Position numbers and translations under genes: made by a program
Origin: an uncultured Psychromonas sp.
Lineage (GTDB): Bacteria; Pseudomonadota; Gammaproteobacteria; Enterobacterales; Psychromonadaceae
Assembly: GCF_947489755.1 (NCBI RefSeq)
Contig: NZ_CANLFB010000034.1
Coordinates: 1 to 41,715, forward strand
Direction of reading: 5' to 3'
Length of the DNA: 41,715 bases
Notes under the pieces: model-generated
What the model was told of the DNA's origin: nothing
Seen by the model: only the letters and a program-made list of their open reading frames with translations
The model's database searches: none
Shown: positions 17,825-27,922 of the stretch, piece by piece
Layout: the number at the start of each line of letters is the position of its first letter
How positions within the stretch are numbered: the first letter of the stretch is position 1

Positions 17825-18616
17825 ATGAATAAGATCCTTAGACTAATAACGACCAGTTTTTTCATCGCCATTGTCATTAGTGGCTGTTCATCTAAAAAAA
17901 ATAGTAAACCAAAGGTGGCAGATAAGCCTCCCGTTGGATTATATCAAGATGCATCATTAGCATTAGAGTCCGCTAATTTTGAAAAAGCCTCAGAAATTCT
18001 TGAAGCATTAGATAGCCGTTACCCATTTGGACCTCATTCAGATCAAGTACAATTAGACTTAATTTATACTTACTATAAACGTAATGAAATGGCGTTAGCG
18101 TTAGCCAATATTGATAAGTTTATTCGTTTAAACCCTACACATAAAGACTTAGATTATGTTTATTATATGCGTGGTTTAACTAACTTAACCGTTGATGATC
18201 AATTTTTCCAAAACTTATTTGGTGTTGATCGATTCAATCGCGATCAAAGTTATTCTCGAAGAGCCTTTCAAGACTTCAACCACGTTTTAAAATATTACCC
18301 AAAAAGTGAGTTTGCTAAAGATGCACAACAACGCATGGTCTACATTAAAGATCGCGTTGCTCGTTATGAAGTAGCCGTTGCAGAATGGTATATTAAACGA
18401 GAAGCTTACATAGCAGCTATCAATCGCAGTAAAATAATATTAAATAACTATCCTGATACTCGATCAGTAAAAGATGCATTAGAAATAATGATTCAAGGTT
18501 ACGATGAACTCGGTTTAGAAGAGCCCAAGAAAAATGCATTATCAGTATTAAAATTAAATTACCCTGACAGCAGAGTGGTTAGAAGAAATGAATCGTTTAG
18601 TCTGTTTAATTGGTAA
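17825..18616 (+). CDS. bamD: Outer membrane protein assembly factor BamD (lipoprotein)
   Basis: This 263-residue outer membrane lipoprotein is an essential part of the BAM complex that inserts beta-barrel proteins. The signal peptide ends in a lipobox ISGC with Cys21 as the lipidation site. Tetratricopeptide-like helical repeats follow, including FGPHSDQVQLDLIYTYYK and YPKSEFAKDAQQRM. The start is the ATG at 17825 because it puts the signal peptide in register. A TTG at 17804 would add seven residues that do not belong. No strong ribosome site is visible. It is divergent from rluD and faces glnB across a bidirectional terminator. Confidence 0.96.
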   Translation: MNKILRLITTSFFIAIVISGCSSKKNSKPKVADKPPVGLYQDASLALESANFEKASEILEALDSRYPFGPHSDQVQLDLIYTYYKRNEMALALANIDKFIRLNPTHKDLDYVYYMRGLTNLTVDDQFFQNLFGVDRFNRDQSYSRRAFQDFNHVLKYYPKSEFAKDAQQRMVYIKDRVARYEVAVAEWYIKREAYIAAINRSKIILNNYPDTRSVKDALEIMIQGYDELGLEEPKKNALSVLKLNYPDSRVVRRNESFSLFNW

Positions 18617-18685
18617 TTAAACTATTCTGATAGTTATTATCACTTTACGATAGTAAATTAACGGTAAAACAATAACCATTAAACA

Positions 18686-18717
18686 ATAAAAAAGGAGAAC
18701 TGAGTTCTCCTTTTTTA
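18686..18717. terminator. Bidirectional terminator between bamD and glnB
   Basis: GGAGAAC-TGA-GTTCTCC (18694-18710) is a perfect seven-base-pair stem flanked by six A on the left and six T on the right. It can end transcription of bamD (+) and of glnB (-). Confidence 0.93.
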
Positions 18718-18753
18718 TTGTTTATTTATACAGAATAACCAATCTATAAAAGA

Positions 18754-19664
<911 letters not shown>

Positions 19665-20132
19665 ATGAACAAAAATATTTTTATCAAAGCAATATTTATT
19701 GGCATAGTCGCAAGTATCGTATTTATCCTAATTCAACCATTCTTTGGATTATCGACATTAACCTCAAGACATGCAGCCGCTTATGTAAACTTGGGTGGAT
19801 ACAATGAAACAGTCGCGCTGATATTATCGTGGTTTGTACATGTTAGCGTTTCTACAGCCTACGCAATACTCTCCGCGTTTATTTTTAGCATTAACTCAAC
19901 AATAGCCGTTAGCACAATACAAGTGTTCGTACTGGGCTGGGTAACGACTTTAATTGCGACTCCAGCGAACGAATGGGTTGTGAAATTAGTCACTACACAA
20001 ACATTCCCTGATATAAGTTCTTTAGCGTCAATTAATACAGAGCTTGGTGCGAAATTTTGGTTACATGTGATGTTTTTTGTATTGGTCATCATTGGACTGT
20101 ATGTGGTTAGCACAAAAAGAGACGTAAAATAA
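19665..20132 (+). CDS. Unrecognised four-helix inner membrane protein
   Basis: I do not recognise this 155-residue protein. It has about four hydrophobic segments (roughly residues 8-26, 45-70, 75-97 and 127-148), a short basic N-terminus (MNKNIFIKA) and a basic C-terminus (STKRDVK), so it is probably an integral inner membrane protein. There are no charged motifs suggesting an enzyme or ion channel. The ATG at 19665 is preferred over a TTG 12 bases upstream because it gives a usual membrane-protein N-terminus; the ribosome site is only GGA. It is a single-gene unit with a heptamer repeat upstream. No clear terminator lies directly downstream. Confidence 0.6.
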   Translation: MNKNIFIKAIFIGIVASIVFILIQPFFGLSTLTSRHAAAYVNLGGYNETVALILSWFVHVSVSTAYAILSAFIFSINSTIAVSTIQVFVLGWVTTLIATPANEWVVKLVTTQTFPDISSLASINTELGAKFWLHVMFFVLVIIGLYVVSTKRDVK

Positions 20133-20465
20133 TAGACAGCTGTATTACGAGCTTTAATAAAAATAGGTAATATTACTGATCGCATCATCAAAGCCTGTTC
20201 ATTTTCAGTCAATTTTAAATGTAGAGAAAAGCTATTGATGACAAGGTATTACTTACAATATATTGTTGTTTTCATGACGAAATGAATAATGAAGTTGGTG
20301 ACAACTTGAGGCTTAAATTACTGTCTTTTTACTATATATAACCAAGTAGAGCGCTTATAGACTGTGATTAATACGATGACTTAGATAAGCACTCAATAAA
20401 CAAAAAAGCAGTATCAATCAATTTATTACATTAATCGATACTGCCTTTTCAGAAACTTATATTAA
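20133..20465. other. Intergenic region between membrane protein gene and pilY1
   Basis: This 333-base convergent region holds the pilY1 terminator at 20402-20449. I see no other ORF, RNA or repeat that I can support. Confidence 0.6.
20402..20449 (-). terminator. Terminator of the pil operon after pilY1
   Basis: GCAGTATC (20408-20415) and GATACTGC (20437-20444) form an eight-base-pair stem with a long 21-base loop, followed on the minus strand by TTTTTT. It lies 20 bases beyond the pilY1 stop codon. Confidence 0.75.
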
Positions 20466-23400
20466 TTAATATAAGTTTCTCCAGCTTTGTGGGCCCGTTA
20501 TATTAAGATCATCATCGTAACAGGTCTGCTGATTAGTACTTAGCGTAATACAAGTTAAACCAAGGGCACTCTCAAATACAGTAATCTCTTCTGTTGTACC
20601 ATCAGCATTAGTAATTGTTTCAGTACTTGTCGTTACAGAAGCTAGTGATGATATTCCTGTTACAACCCCATCAACAAACTGATTAGAACTATCGGTAGGT
20701 ATCTCTTCAGACTCATCCTCTGTAGTTGATGGGTCATCCTCTACTTCTGTTCCAGTATCCCAAGTTTGCCCAGTATATAAATTCAACTCCATATACCAAC
20801 CTGTGCCACCTGCAACACAAGGATCCGTTCCAGGTATTAAAGTAACAAAGCTAACTTTAGTCCCTAAAATAGTACTACCTACAACTTGTTTCTCCCCATA
20901 GTTATCTGTATTACCGTCTTCAGTATTGATTAAATCAATATAGAAACCGCTAATCTGATTCCAATCAAGTGAATTACTTGATAATAAACGGCCGGTGCTA
21001 CTTTCTTTGGTAATCGATTGTTTTTGTAGGTTACTAAATCCAGATGAACTACGTGCAGCAGTAACAACTAAAGAACCTAAATTGTCTTCGACCACATAAA
21101 AACTCTGTGTAGCCTGGTCTGTCGTAGAGATATCATCTGACTCTATATATTTACCAGTACCAAATGCGACTAATACACCAACACCATCGGGATGACGCAC
21201 CACAGAAGGTCTTGTTGTAATCGGTTGAGACATGTAAACACCGTTCTCTGACGTTGGGCTGATAGCAGTAAATAATGGGGCTCCATTGGTTTTTTTAATT
21301 TCCCAGTCATCAGTATCATCACTAGAAATATCAAATACCCACATATTACCAAAAAGATCACCAGCATAGATATAATCAGCAATACCATCACTGTTATTAT
21401 CAACGAGTAAGGGTTGAGCCATCGCGTTAGGTCTATTTAAACCAGTCGGGTCAACTTGAGTACCAACACTTAATTTTTTGGTTAAACTACCGTCAGTTAA
21501 GTCTGCAATATAAATTGCACCATCATTATCTGTTGAGTTATAACCATTTGCAAAAACCACACTTGCTTCACCGTTTTTTAATGTGACGATTGTCGGGGCT
21601 ACAGTACTGTAGCCAATACCTTCGAAACCGGTTGTCTCTGGCGTAATTTCCCATCTCATCATTTCTGCTGTTGGAGTCGCTAAATCAGATACATCGATAC
21701 CATAAAGCCCTTTAACACCTAACCCTAAACGCCCAACTAATGTTGTTCTTGCTACTTCAGTAGAGGTCCCAGCAAGGTTAATATCAGTGGGATCATTTTC
21801 GTCAGAGTAAGCGGCTAAACCACCATCAGCTGAATATTCATGGATATAAGCACTATCAACTAGTTTACCCAATGCACTATAAACACCACTAGGAATATAA
21901 GCGAGAATCTCTGTACCATCATCTGCATCAACGATATGCACCATGCCATCGTTAGCAGCAAATGCAACGACCTCTCTTCCTACCGTATGTCCTTTAGATA
22001 TAGAAACGTAATAAGGAGTTGAGTTAATAATATCGCCTAAAAGACTAGATCGCTCTCTGAAGCCACTGCCAACCGTCGCAGATTCATTATCACGTTCACC
22101 ACGAATATAACTTACTGCATTTTGTATATAAGCTGCTTTTTCTGTGTAAGAGCCGTTCGTGCTTCCTAATAAACCTGTTAACTGACTCTCTGACAAGGAA
22201 GTCGATAATATATCTAATAAAGAATTCACTGAAGATAATACAAACCCGACTAAAGAACTATTGTTTCCTAGCTCAGTAAACTCAAACACACTACCGTCAG
22301 TATTGCGAGTAAAAATAGTACGGTCATCAGGATCCATTGCATTTAATTGTGTTGCTGCACTCCAAGACTCTGTCGATGAATACTCACCATCAGAGTTAAC
22401 CGTATAAGCTGTAATATCTCCATTCCAAGTTTCCTCTTCAAATGAGGATTTATAAGCCAGTGTACCGGTCGTTAATAAGTTAGAAGAGTAAACAGGAGAT
22501 GATCCGGTCAACAGACCATCATAAGCTAAGTCAAATGCAGCTGCAATTTGGTCTTTTAGCTCGCCAGCATTGGTTACAGGGAAATAATTATCAGGATCAC
22601 CATCTGCTCCACCATCATCGGCACCACTACTATCCCACTCACTTTCTAAGTTAGGAGTTCCACTGTCATCTGAATCAACAAACCCGCCCCACTTAGCGGC
22701 ATACCAAAGTGGTGACGGTAAAAAATCTGCTGCTTTAGTAGCACTTGGGAAGAAGTTACGCGTAGCAGTCAATGTTAAATATTTTGTTTCGCTATCACTA
22801 TCAATTTCACTATCAATTTCTTTTCTACTTCTATAATCATCACTATCTGGCGTATCTAAGTAATAATCAACCTCTTTACCATTTTCATCTTTTACTTCTA
22901 AATACATACCATCATTGGTAGTTCCTGAAATTATATAGCCCGCATGCTGATCCAAGCTACCACCGTTATTACTTGAAACAAGGGTTACTTCTAAACCTTG
23001 CTTTTCTTCGCTACAATCCTGATTTTCATCGTATGATGAACATAAATTATCGACAACCTGATAGCTATATTTTACGATCATATCCATATCATGATCGGCA
23101 CCTTGCTCAACATCTTCATAGTTAATACGAAAAACGCCGCTAGTATCTGTAATAGATTCAATATACCAATCAACGATTGTATTGGTAGGCTGGAACTCCC
23201 CTTCACTAGGATCTATTTTTCCATTCCATCCAACTGATTTCGCAAATGGAACAATTTTAATAATATCATCACCCACTGTCACTTCAATTTCCGGTAAAGT
23301 AGAAGCTAAGGCAACCACCATGGTCGTGACATTTTGATCTTCATCTTTGCTCAAGTGTATATCATTGTTATGACCGTAATAGGCAACGGCAGCAGAACTA

Positions 23401-24944
23401 TAACCACCTTTTTTTGTTGGTTCTGCAGGAGTTAGGCCTCGAACATAACCAAGCCCAGAAATACTTTTTACTGTTGGTGCACCATCGCTTTCGGTTCCCG
23501 ATTGTCCAATGAAGAATTCACCTGACGTTTTACCTTCTGCAGTTGATATAAGTGAAAGTAAAGTACTAACGCTAAAGTTAGGTAAAGTTGTACCTTGATA
23601 ACTTTCATCATTATTGGTACTGCTGATAAATTCACTATAAGCGCCAGGTAACTGATCCGTATCATAAGAAGGGTTTATATCACTGATTAGCAACACGTTA
23701 GGGTTTGCACATGTTCCACGACCATCATATGGGTCATCCCAATCAGGTGCGGTTAAACCAATTTCATCATCATAGCCACCAGATGTTTCATAGCTAGCAC
23801 TTGGTGAACTAACACCTGAAAAATAACGCATAGTTTCATATAACATTTCCCCCGTAGGCTTCCCCCATGAAGCACACTCACCATCGGAAATCGGACCATC
23901 AACCACCCAGCCACAATTAGTGTTATAATCATATTTTTTAGTGCTTCCTTGGAGATATCTAAAACCATGTATACGAAGTTTATCAATAGTTGAAACAATG
24001 CCGTCATCTGAAGAGGTAAACGTTCCTTTTTCATCATTTACCTCTTCAGAAAATGCCCCAATTGCTTTTCTTAATACACCACCAGACAAGTTTTTATTGT
24101 AACTGCCAGTTAATAAACCAAATAGCATTTGGTCATTTTTACCGTAATCATGCAATAACCCTGTTGGTTTATAATGCCCACTTGGGTATAAATCACAGTT
24201 ATCTGCATTGGTAAAACCATCAGCACAAACTTCAACCCTTACAACATAATCCGTTCCTGTCGCAGCAAGAACGGGTTTTTCGGTAGAAGCCCAGTCCCAA
24301 ATATCACCACTCGCGTTTTTTCGAACTCTTAAAATGGGAGCTTCACCGAACCCAGTGTAAGTTACCGTACCGAAAAAATGCTGTTTGCCTGAATTAGGTA
24401 TAGAGTAAGGCGTATAATCAGCAATATCGTATCCATCAATGGCTACTGATTCATAGGCTTTACCCCAACTGTGCGCATCTTGGGGAATAAAGACTCGTTC
24501 TAATATCGTTGTATCTTCAGTGTCAGTACTTCGTGTTCCGCCATAAAGTACTTTGCGTAAAACATCCATACGCGTCATGGTGAGATAATTAAGAAAGTTA
24601 CCACTCCACTCATTACTCGTTGTACACGTAGATGCCGTACGCTTGGGAACAAAAACATCACTTTCTTGTTCATAACAAAGTGATGAGTCAAAATAACCTT
24701 CATAAGTATAATCAGGCTTAAACTTAGTATCGATAACCCCATCACCATCAAGATCTGATGCATCATTATAAGCTTCATAAAAAAGAGTATGATCTCGCCC
24801 CATTACCAGCATCATCATTGGTGCTTCTGTGGTACCGGTATAAAGTGGTTTAGTTGCTAAATCCAAGCTTCCTGCATAAACAGAAGCAACTGAAACTAAA
24901 CAGCTTGATGACAATATAAAACCATTTAATAATATGTTCTTCAC
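20466..24944 (-). CDS. pilY1: Type IV pilus tip-associated protein PilY1
   Basis: This exported protein of about 1,492 residues acts with the minor pilins in priming pilus assembly, and in adhesion and surface sensing. The C-terminal half has the PilY1 beta-propeller signature DNNSDGIADYIYAGDLFGN with its calcium-binding loop. The N-terminal half carries DLDGDGVIDT, another EF-hand-like calcium loop, and MMMLVMGRDH where many PilY1 proteins begin a von Willebrand A domain. No DxSxS MIDAS motif is evident there. I start at the GTG at 24944: AAGGAT lies six bases before it and a signal peptide ending VYA-GS follows. The frame is open nine codons further. It is last in the operon, 17 bases after pilE. 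Confidence 0.92.
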   Translation of the reverse strand: MKNILLNGFILSSSCLVSVASVYAGSLDLATKPLYTGTTEAPMMMLVMGRDHTLFYEAYNDASDLDGDGVIDTKFKPDYTYEGYFDSSLCYEQESDVFVPKRTASTCTTSNEWSGNFLNYLTMTRMDVLRKVLYGGTRSTDTEDTTILERVFIPQDAHSWGKAYESVAIDGYDIADYTPYSIPNSGKQHFFGTVTYTGFGEAPILRVRKNASGDIWDWASTEKPVLAATGTDYVVRVEVCADGFTNADNCDLYPSGHYKPTGLLHDYGKNDQMLFGLLTGSYNKNLSGGVLRKAIGAFSEEVNDEKGTFTSSDDGIVSTIDKLRIHGFRYLQGSTKKYDYNTNCGWVVDGPISDGECASWGKPTGEMLYETMRYFSGVSSPSASYETSGGYDDEIGLTAPDWDDPYDGRGTCANPNVLLISDINPSYDTDQLPGAYSEFISSTNNDESYQGTTLPNFSVSTLLSLISTAEGKTSGEFFIGQSGTESDGAPTVKSISGLGYVRGLTPAEPTKKGGYSSAAVAYYGHNNDIHLSKDEDQNVTTMVVALASTLPEIEVTVGDDIIKIVPFAKSVGWNGKIDPSEGEFQPTNTIVDWYIESITDTSGVFRINYEDVEQGADHDMDMIVKYSYQVVDNLCSSYDENQDCSEEKQGLEVTLVSSNNGGSLDQHAGYIISGTTNDGMYLEVKDENGKEVDYYLDTPDSDDYRSRKEIDSEIDSDSETKYLTLTATRNFFPSATKAADFLPSPLWYAAKWGGFVDSDDSGTPNLESEWDSSGADDGGADGDPDNYFPVTNAGELKDQIAAAFDLAYDGLLTGSSPVYSSNLLTTGTLAYKSSFEEETWNGDITAYTVNSDGEYSSTESWSAATQLNAMDPDDRTIFTRNTDGSVFEFTELGNNSSLVGFVLSSVNSLLDILSTSLSESQLTGLLGSTNGSYTEKAAYIQNAVSYIRGERDNESATVGSGFRERSSLLGDIINSTPYYVSISKGHTVGREVVAFAANDGMVHIVDADDGTEILAYIPSGVYSALGKLVDSAYIHEYSADGGLAAYSDENDPTDINLAGTSTEVARTTLVGRLGLGVKGLYGIDVSDLATPTAEMMRWEITPETTGFEGIGYSTVAPTIVTLKNGEASVVFANGYNSTDNDGAIYIADLTDGSLTKKLSVGTQVDPTGLNRPNAMAQPLLVDNNSDGIADYIYAGDLFGNMWVFDISSDDTDDWEIKKTNGAPLFTAISPTSENGVYMSQPITTRPSVVRHPDGVGVLVAFGTGKYIESDDISTTDQATQSFYVVEDNLGSLVVTAARSSSGFSNLQKQSITKESSTGRLLSSNSLDWNQISGFYIDLINTEDGNTDNYGEKQVVGSTILGTKVSFVTLIPGTDPCVAGGTGWYMELNLYTGQTWDTGTEVEDDPSTTEDESEEIPTDSSNQFVDGVVTGISSLASVTTSTETITNADGTTEEITVFESALGLTCITLSTNQQTCYDDDLNITGPQSWRNLY

Positions 24945-24961
24945 AAGAATATCCTTATTCA

Positions 24962-25381
24962 CTACCAGCAATCAGATGCATCAGCACCAGTACTACCCGT
25001 ATGTGTAATTGTTAATGTACCGCATTCATCATCGCTCTGTGCACCAGTGGTAATTGGTGTTGCTGACAATGTAAAAGATGATGAGCCTGTCGCTGCCGTT
25101 CCAGTTAACGTATATAATTTGCTAAAATCGTCACTTGTTGTGAATACGGTAATAACGCCACCCGATATAGCACCACTATAATTTAAGTTCATTGCGTAAT
25201 AACTTTCCATTAATTGTGATGCTTCTAATAACGTTCTGATTGCTTCTTGTCTTCTTGTCTTCTCTAACACCCCTTTATAACTAGGATAAGCAACAGAAGC
25301 TAAAAGACCAACAATCGCGATAGTGATTAACAATTCAATTAACGTAAATCCCATGCTTTTTATTTTATTACGACGAAGCAT
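24962..25381 (-). CDS. pilE: Type IV minor pilin, PilE-like
   Basis: This 139-residue prepilin has a short basic leader and the class III signal MGFTLIELLITIAIVGLLASVAYPSY. PilD would cleave after Gly and methylate the new Phe, and Glu5 is present. The C-terminal D-region cysteines (DECGTL...DCW) probably form a disulfide loop. In Pseudomonas the equivalent PilE is encoded after pilY1; here it lies before it. The ATG at 25381 is seven bases after the pilX stop, with GGAG upstream inside the end of pilX. A longer start (18 more codons) is possible but would overlap pilX and give an atypical leader. Confidence 0.88.
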   Translation of the reverse strand: MLRRNKIKSMGFTLIELLITIAIVGLLASVAYPSYKGVLEKTRRQEAIRTLLEASQLMESYYAMNLNYSGAISGGVITVFTTSDDFSKLYTLTGTAATGSSSFTLSATPITTGAQSDDECGTLTITHTGSTGADASDCW

Positions 25382-25388
25382 CCTGAAA

Positions 25389-25871
25389 TTACTCCAAAGT
25401 AACATAATAGCTTTGTAAAAAAGCAACGGAGTCACCTTTGCCTTGTGCTTTTACAGTGACACGATAAAAGCGCTTTGAAAGTTCCCCGGTACCAACAGCA
25501 AGCCCACCGGTTCCATCATTCTCAATTAAGTAAGAAGGCGTCACACTACCTTCTGAAATAGTAGAGCTTAACGCTATAGCTGCATTCCAATTAGCATCGG
25601 TTCTCCACCAATTACTTGTCGTGTTCTTATCAATAGCTAATGATAAAAGGGTTGGTGGATCTAAAAAATTTTCCGCAATAACACTATGTGCAGTAGCTAA
25701 TGTTGACTCTGCACTATTAAAGCTTAAATTTTGATCATAACTCGCACTACTAACTTTTCTCGATGCAATCACTTGTTGGCTAACTGCAACCCCTAAGATA
25801 GAAATAACGAGCACCATTAATAATGAAGTAATTAATGCAGCTCCATTTTCTGATTTTTTATTTATATTCAT
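25389..25871 (-). CDS. pilX: Type IV minor pilin PilX
   Basis: This 160-residue PilX-type minor pilin has a leader ending ENG and a hydrophobic helix AALITSLLMVLVISILGVAV. Position 5 of the mature protein is Thr, not the usual Glu, as is typical for PilX and its type II secretion counterpart GspK at the tip of the complex. The ATG at 25871 is preceded by AAGGAGG at ideal spacing. The frame is open 26 codons further but that part overlaps pilW. Four bases separate it from the pilW stop, so the genes are translated together. Confidence 0.88.
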   Translation of the reverse strand: MNINKKSENGAALITSLLMVLVISILGVAVSQQVIASRKVSSASYDQNLSFNSAESTLATAHSVIAENFLDPPTLLSLAIDKNTTSNWWRTDANWNAAIALSSTISEGSVTPSYLIENDGTGGLAVGTGELSKRFYRVTVKAQGKGDSVAFLQSYYVTLE

Positions 25872-25875
25872 TACA

Positions 25876-26637
25876 TTACCCTCCTTGGTTGCCAATAAGT
25901 ACCGTTTCCATAACAACAGATCTATAATTCGTATCGTTGGCAGCATCAATCGTTTGATTAAAAATAGTATAACTATTACTGTTCGTTAAACCATGAGCAC
26001 TTACTTCCGTTGATAACAATAAACCTACCTTAACTCGATTTACGTCTGCCCAATCAGTGACTTCAGAAGCAGTAAAATAACGATAATCATCTTCAGTACC
26101 ATACAGAACTTCTAAAAACTCAACACCTTCATCTAAAACTTCTGCACCATCATCATTATCCTTACACATAAGTTGATTACTGGTATTTACATAGAGTGTC
26201 ACTTCATTACTAGTATTTTCATCTAAATCATCTCCAACACAGGATACAATTCCAATTTCAGTCGCGCCTAAGAACCTAACAACTAAAATATCAGAGTCAG
26301 CTTTTTCATCATCAATTTCACCAGAGCTTGTCATCCCTTGCACTACCTGACCATATTCCCAAGTACCTCCAACATAAGAAGTACCGGCACTAAAGACGGT
26401 TTCATTTTTTAAAGCGGTAACATCTCGAAAGCCAGCTTGTTGGATATACAGTCTTAGTGTTTGTAATGCCATTCGGCCTTTTGAAACTAACTCTTGAGAA
26501 CTTCTAGCGGACTCATAAGAACGCATATCGCCCATAACAGAATAAAACAAACCAGCCAAAATAAGCAAAGACACGATCATTGCGATCATTAATTCTACTA
26601 AGCTAAACCCTTTATTTGATTTTTTTACAGAACCCAT
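25876..26637 (-). CDS. pilW: Type IV minor pilin PilW
   Basis: This 253-residue minor pilin has the leader MGSVKKSNKG and helix FSLVELMIAMIVSLLILAGL with Glu5. It is the largest of the minor pilins here, as expected for PilW. Two cysteines (VSCVGDD, MCKDND) could form a disulfide. The ATG at 26637 has GGGAG nine bases upstream and overlaps the end of pilV by 13 bases. An in-frame start six codons earlier is possible but lacks a leader-like sequence. It is part of the pseudopilus-like complex that primes pilus assembly. Confidence 0.9.
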   Translation of the reverse strand: MGSVKKSNKGFSLVELMIAMIVSLLILAGLFYSVMGDMRSYESARSSQELVSKGRMALQTLRLYIQQAGFRDVTALKNETVFSAGTSYVGGTWEYGQVVQGMTSSGEIDDEKADSDILVVRFLGATEIGIVSCVGDDLDENTSNEVTLYVNTSNQLMCKDNDDGAEVLDEGVEFLEVLYGTEDDYRYFTASEVTDWADVNRVKVGLLLSTEVSAHGLTNSNSYTIFNQTIDAANDTNYRSVVMETVLIGNQGG

Positions 26638-27116
26638 ACGGACATGCTCCCACATTGATATGAGTTTAATACTGTTGTATCACAAGTAGCACTACCCACA
26701 CCCGTTTTTGCTGCATCCCAAATTAACATTAAGTTGTAGAGGTTAACGTCTGAGGAATCAACTGAAATAGAAAAACGAGGTGAAGGTAGATTATTTTGTA
26801 GATGATCAAACCATTCAGCTAGCTCTGCTGTCGCAAATTCGCTTTCAGTACACGTATTAGTTGAACAGTTGATATTAGAGGTTATATCATCCCCACTAGA
26901 TAAATTACTGTAAACAAAGCGACCAGCTAGGTCTGGGTTAGAACGTATCCGTTGGGCGAGATCTAAAAGGGCCGTATTAGCAGTCTGAGCAAAGAGTCCT
27001 TGTTGAACCAAACTCATTGACTTTGCCTGCATTTTTGCATGACCAAGTACTCCAACAGCAACAACAATCAAAGCAATTAACACTTCAATGAGACTAAAAC
27101 CTTTATTCTTATTCAT
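26625..27116 (-). CDS. pilV: Type IV minor pilin PilV
   Basis: This 163-residue minor pilin has the leader MNKNKG and the helix FSLIEVLIALIVVAVGVLGHAKMQ, characteristic of PilV. Cysteines are present at NCSTNTC and at TCDTT...QCGSM near the C-terminus. The ATG at 27116 has AGGGGA nine bases upstream and follows the fimT stop by two bases. A TTG three codons earlier also opens the frame but has no better support. Confidence 0.9.
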   Translation of the reverse strand: MNKNKGFSLIEVLIALIVVAVGVLGHAKMQAKSMSLVQQGLFAQTANTALLDLAQRIRSNPDLAGRFVYSNLSSGDDITSNINCSTNTCTESEFATAELAEWFDHLQNNLPSPRFSISVDSSDVNLYNLMLIWDAAKTGVGSATCDTTVLNSYQCGSMSVWVL

Positions 27117-27118
27117 TA

Positions 27119-27634
27119 TTAACAATCCCCTGAAGCGTCTTCATGGCTAACACGCCCCATTCGGTTCAATTTTATTTCATAAACAATACTATTGTCAGTA
27201 TTACTACAAACTTTAAATATATTTGCTGATGAGTGGCCTGTGGGTGTAAATTTAATCTGGTTTTCAGTGCTTTTAATTAAGCTAGTTTTAGAACTACCAT
27301 TAATAATAATGACATCACCACTGTTTAAACTACCACTACTATCATTATCCTCATAAACCAACCAATCTGCTCCCCAACTTGTTGTTGCATCACAGCTAGC
27401 AGCATCAGCCGATGAACAAAGGTAAACATTTATTCGTTCACTTTGCGCTTGTTGTTTAGCGGCATAAATTGAACTGATCAAACTATCACGCGTAGTGCGT
27501 GCTTTACTGGATTCAATAAGACTGGAAAAAGAAGGAACAACTACCGTTAATAATATAGCAGCAATAGCAATGGTAATAAGTAATTCAATCAAGGTAAAAC
27601 CTTGCTGCAATCCTTTAATATTGAAACTATTCAT
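27119..27634 (-). CDS. fimT: Type IV minor pilin FimT/FimU (GspH domain)
   Basis: This 171-residue minor pilin has the leader MNSFNIKGLQQG and the helix FTLIELLITIAIAAILLTVVVPSF with Glu5. A GspH-type C-terminal domain follows, recognisable from ARTTRDSLISSIYAAKQQAQSERINVYLC. It could be called FimU by position. AAAGGA lies six bases before the ATG. It is the first gene of the operon fimT-pilV-pilW-pilX-pilE-pilY1, whose junctions are all 17 bases or less, or overlapping. The proteins need PilD prepilin peptidase, which is not in this window. Confidence 0.9.
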   Translation of the reverse strand: MNSFNIKGLQQGFTLIELLITIAIAAILLTVVVPSFSSLIESSKARTTRDSLISSIYAAKQQAQSERINVYLCSSADAASCDATTSWGADWLVYEDNDSSGSLNSGDVIIINGSSKTSLIKSTENQIKFTPTGHSSANIFKVCSNTDNSIVYEIKLNRMGRVSHEDASGDC

Positions 27635-27922
27635 AACATCCTTTGTTATAAAAATTAATTAACATTATTTAAATGAGGCAGGTTACTACTTTTAGAAAGT
27701 TATATGAATAAATAACGAAAATTGTTATCAAAAAAAACGTTAATATATAATAAAGATATCAATAATATGTAATTATAGGTAACTGTTTTTATAGGTAATA
27801 AATAAAAAACTAAGAATATATTCAAACACAAGTAATGAGGGAAATAAAGTAAGAAAGATAAAATACGAGGTAGAAATCATCTACCTCTTTTAATAGGGTT
27901 ATTGGTCTTTATAATAAATTAA
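27635..27922. other. AT-rich region upstream of the minor pilin operon
   Basis: This 288-base region separates ispH from fimT on the same strand and should hold the pil operon promoter. It has long A/T runs and a TATAGGTAA direct repeat (two copies near 27774-27800). I cannot place one promoter confidently. Confidence 0.5.
27867..27887 (-). terminator. Hairpin after ispH, probable terminator
   Basis: GAGGTAGA/TCTACCTC is a perfect eight-base-pair stem with a five-base loop, 36 bases after the ispH stop. The sequence beyond it on the minus strand is T-rich but interrupted (GTATTTTATCTTT), so termination may be incomplete. Confidence 0.55.

Noticed and set aside
19859-20212. 117-codon minus-strand ORF opposite the membrane protein at 19665
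   Set aside because: The plus-strand frame has clear transmembrane segments and a usual N-terminus. The minus-strand frame overlaps it almost fully and has no support.
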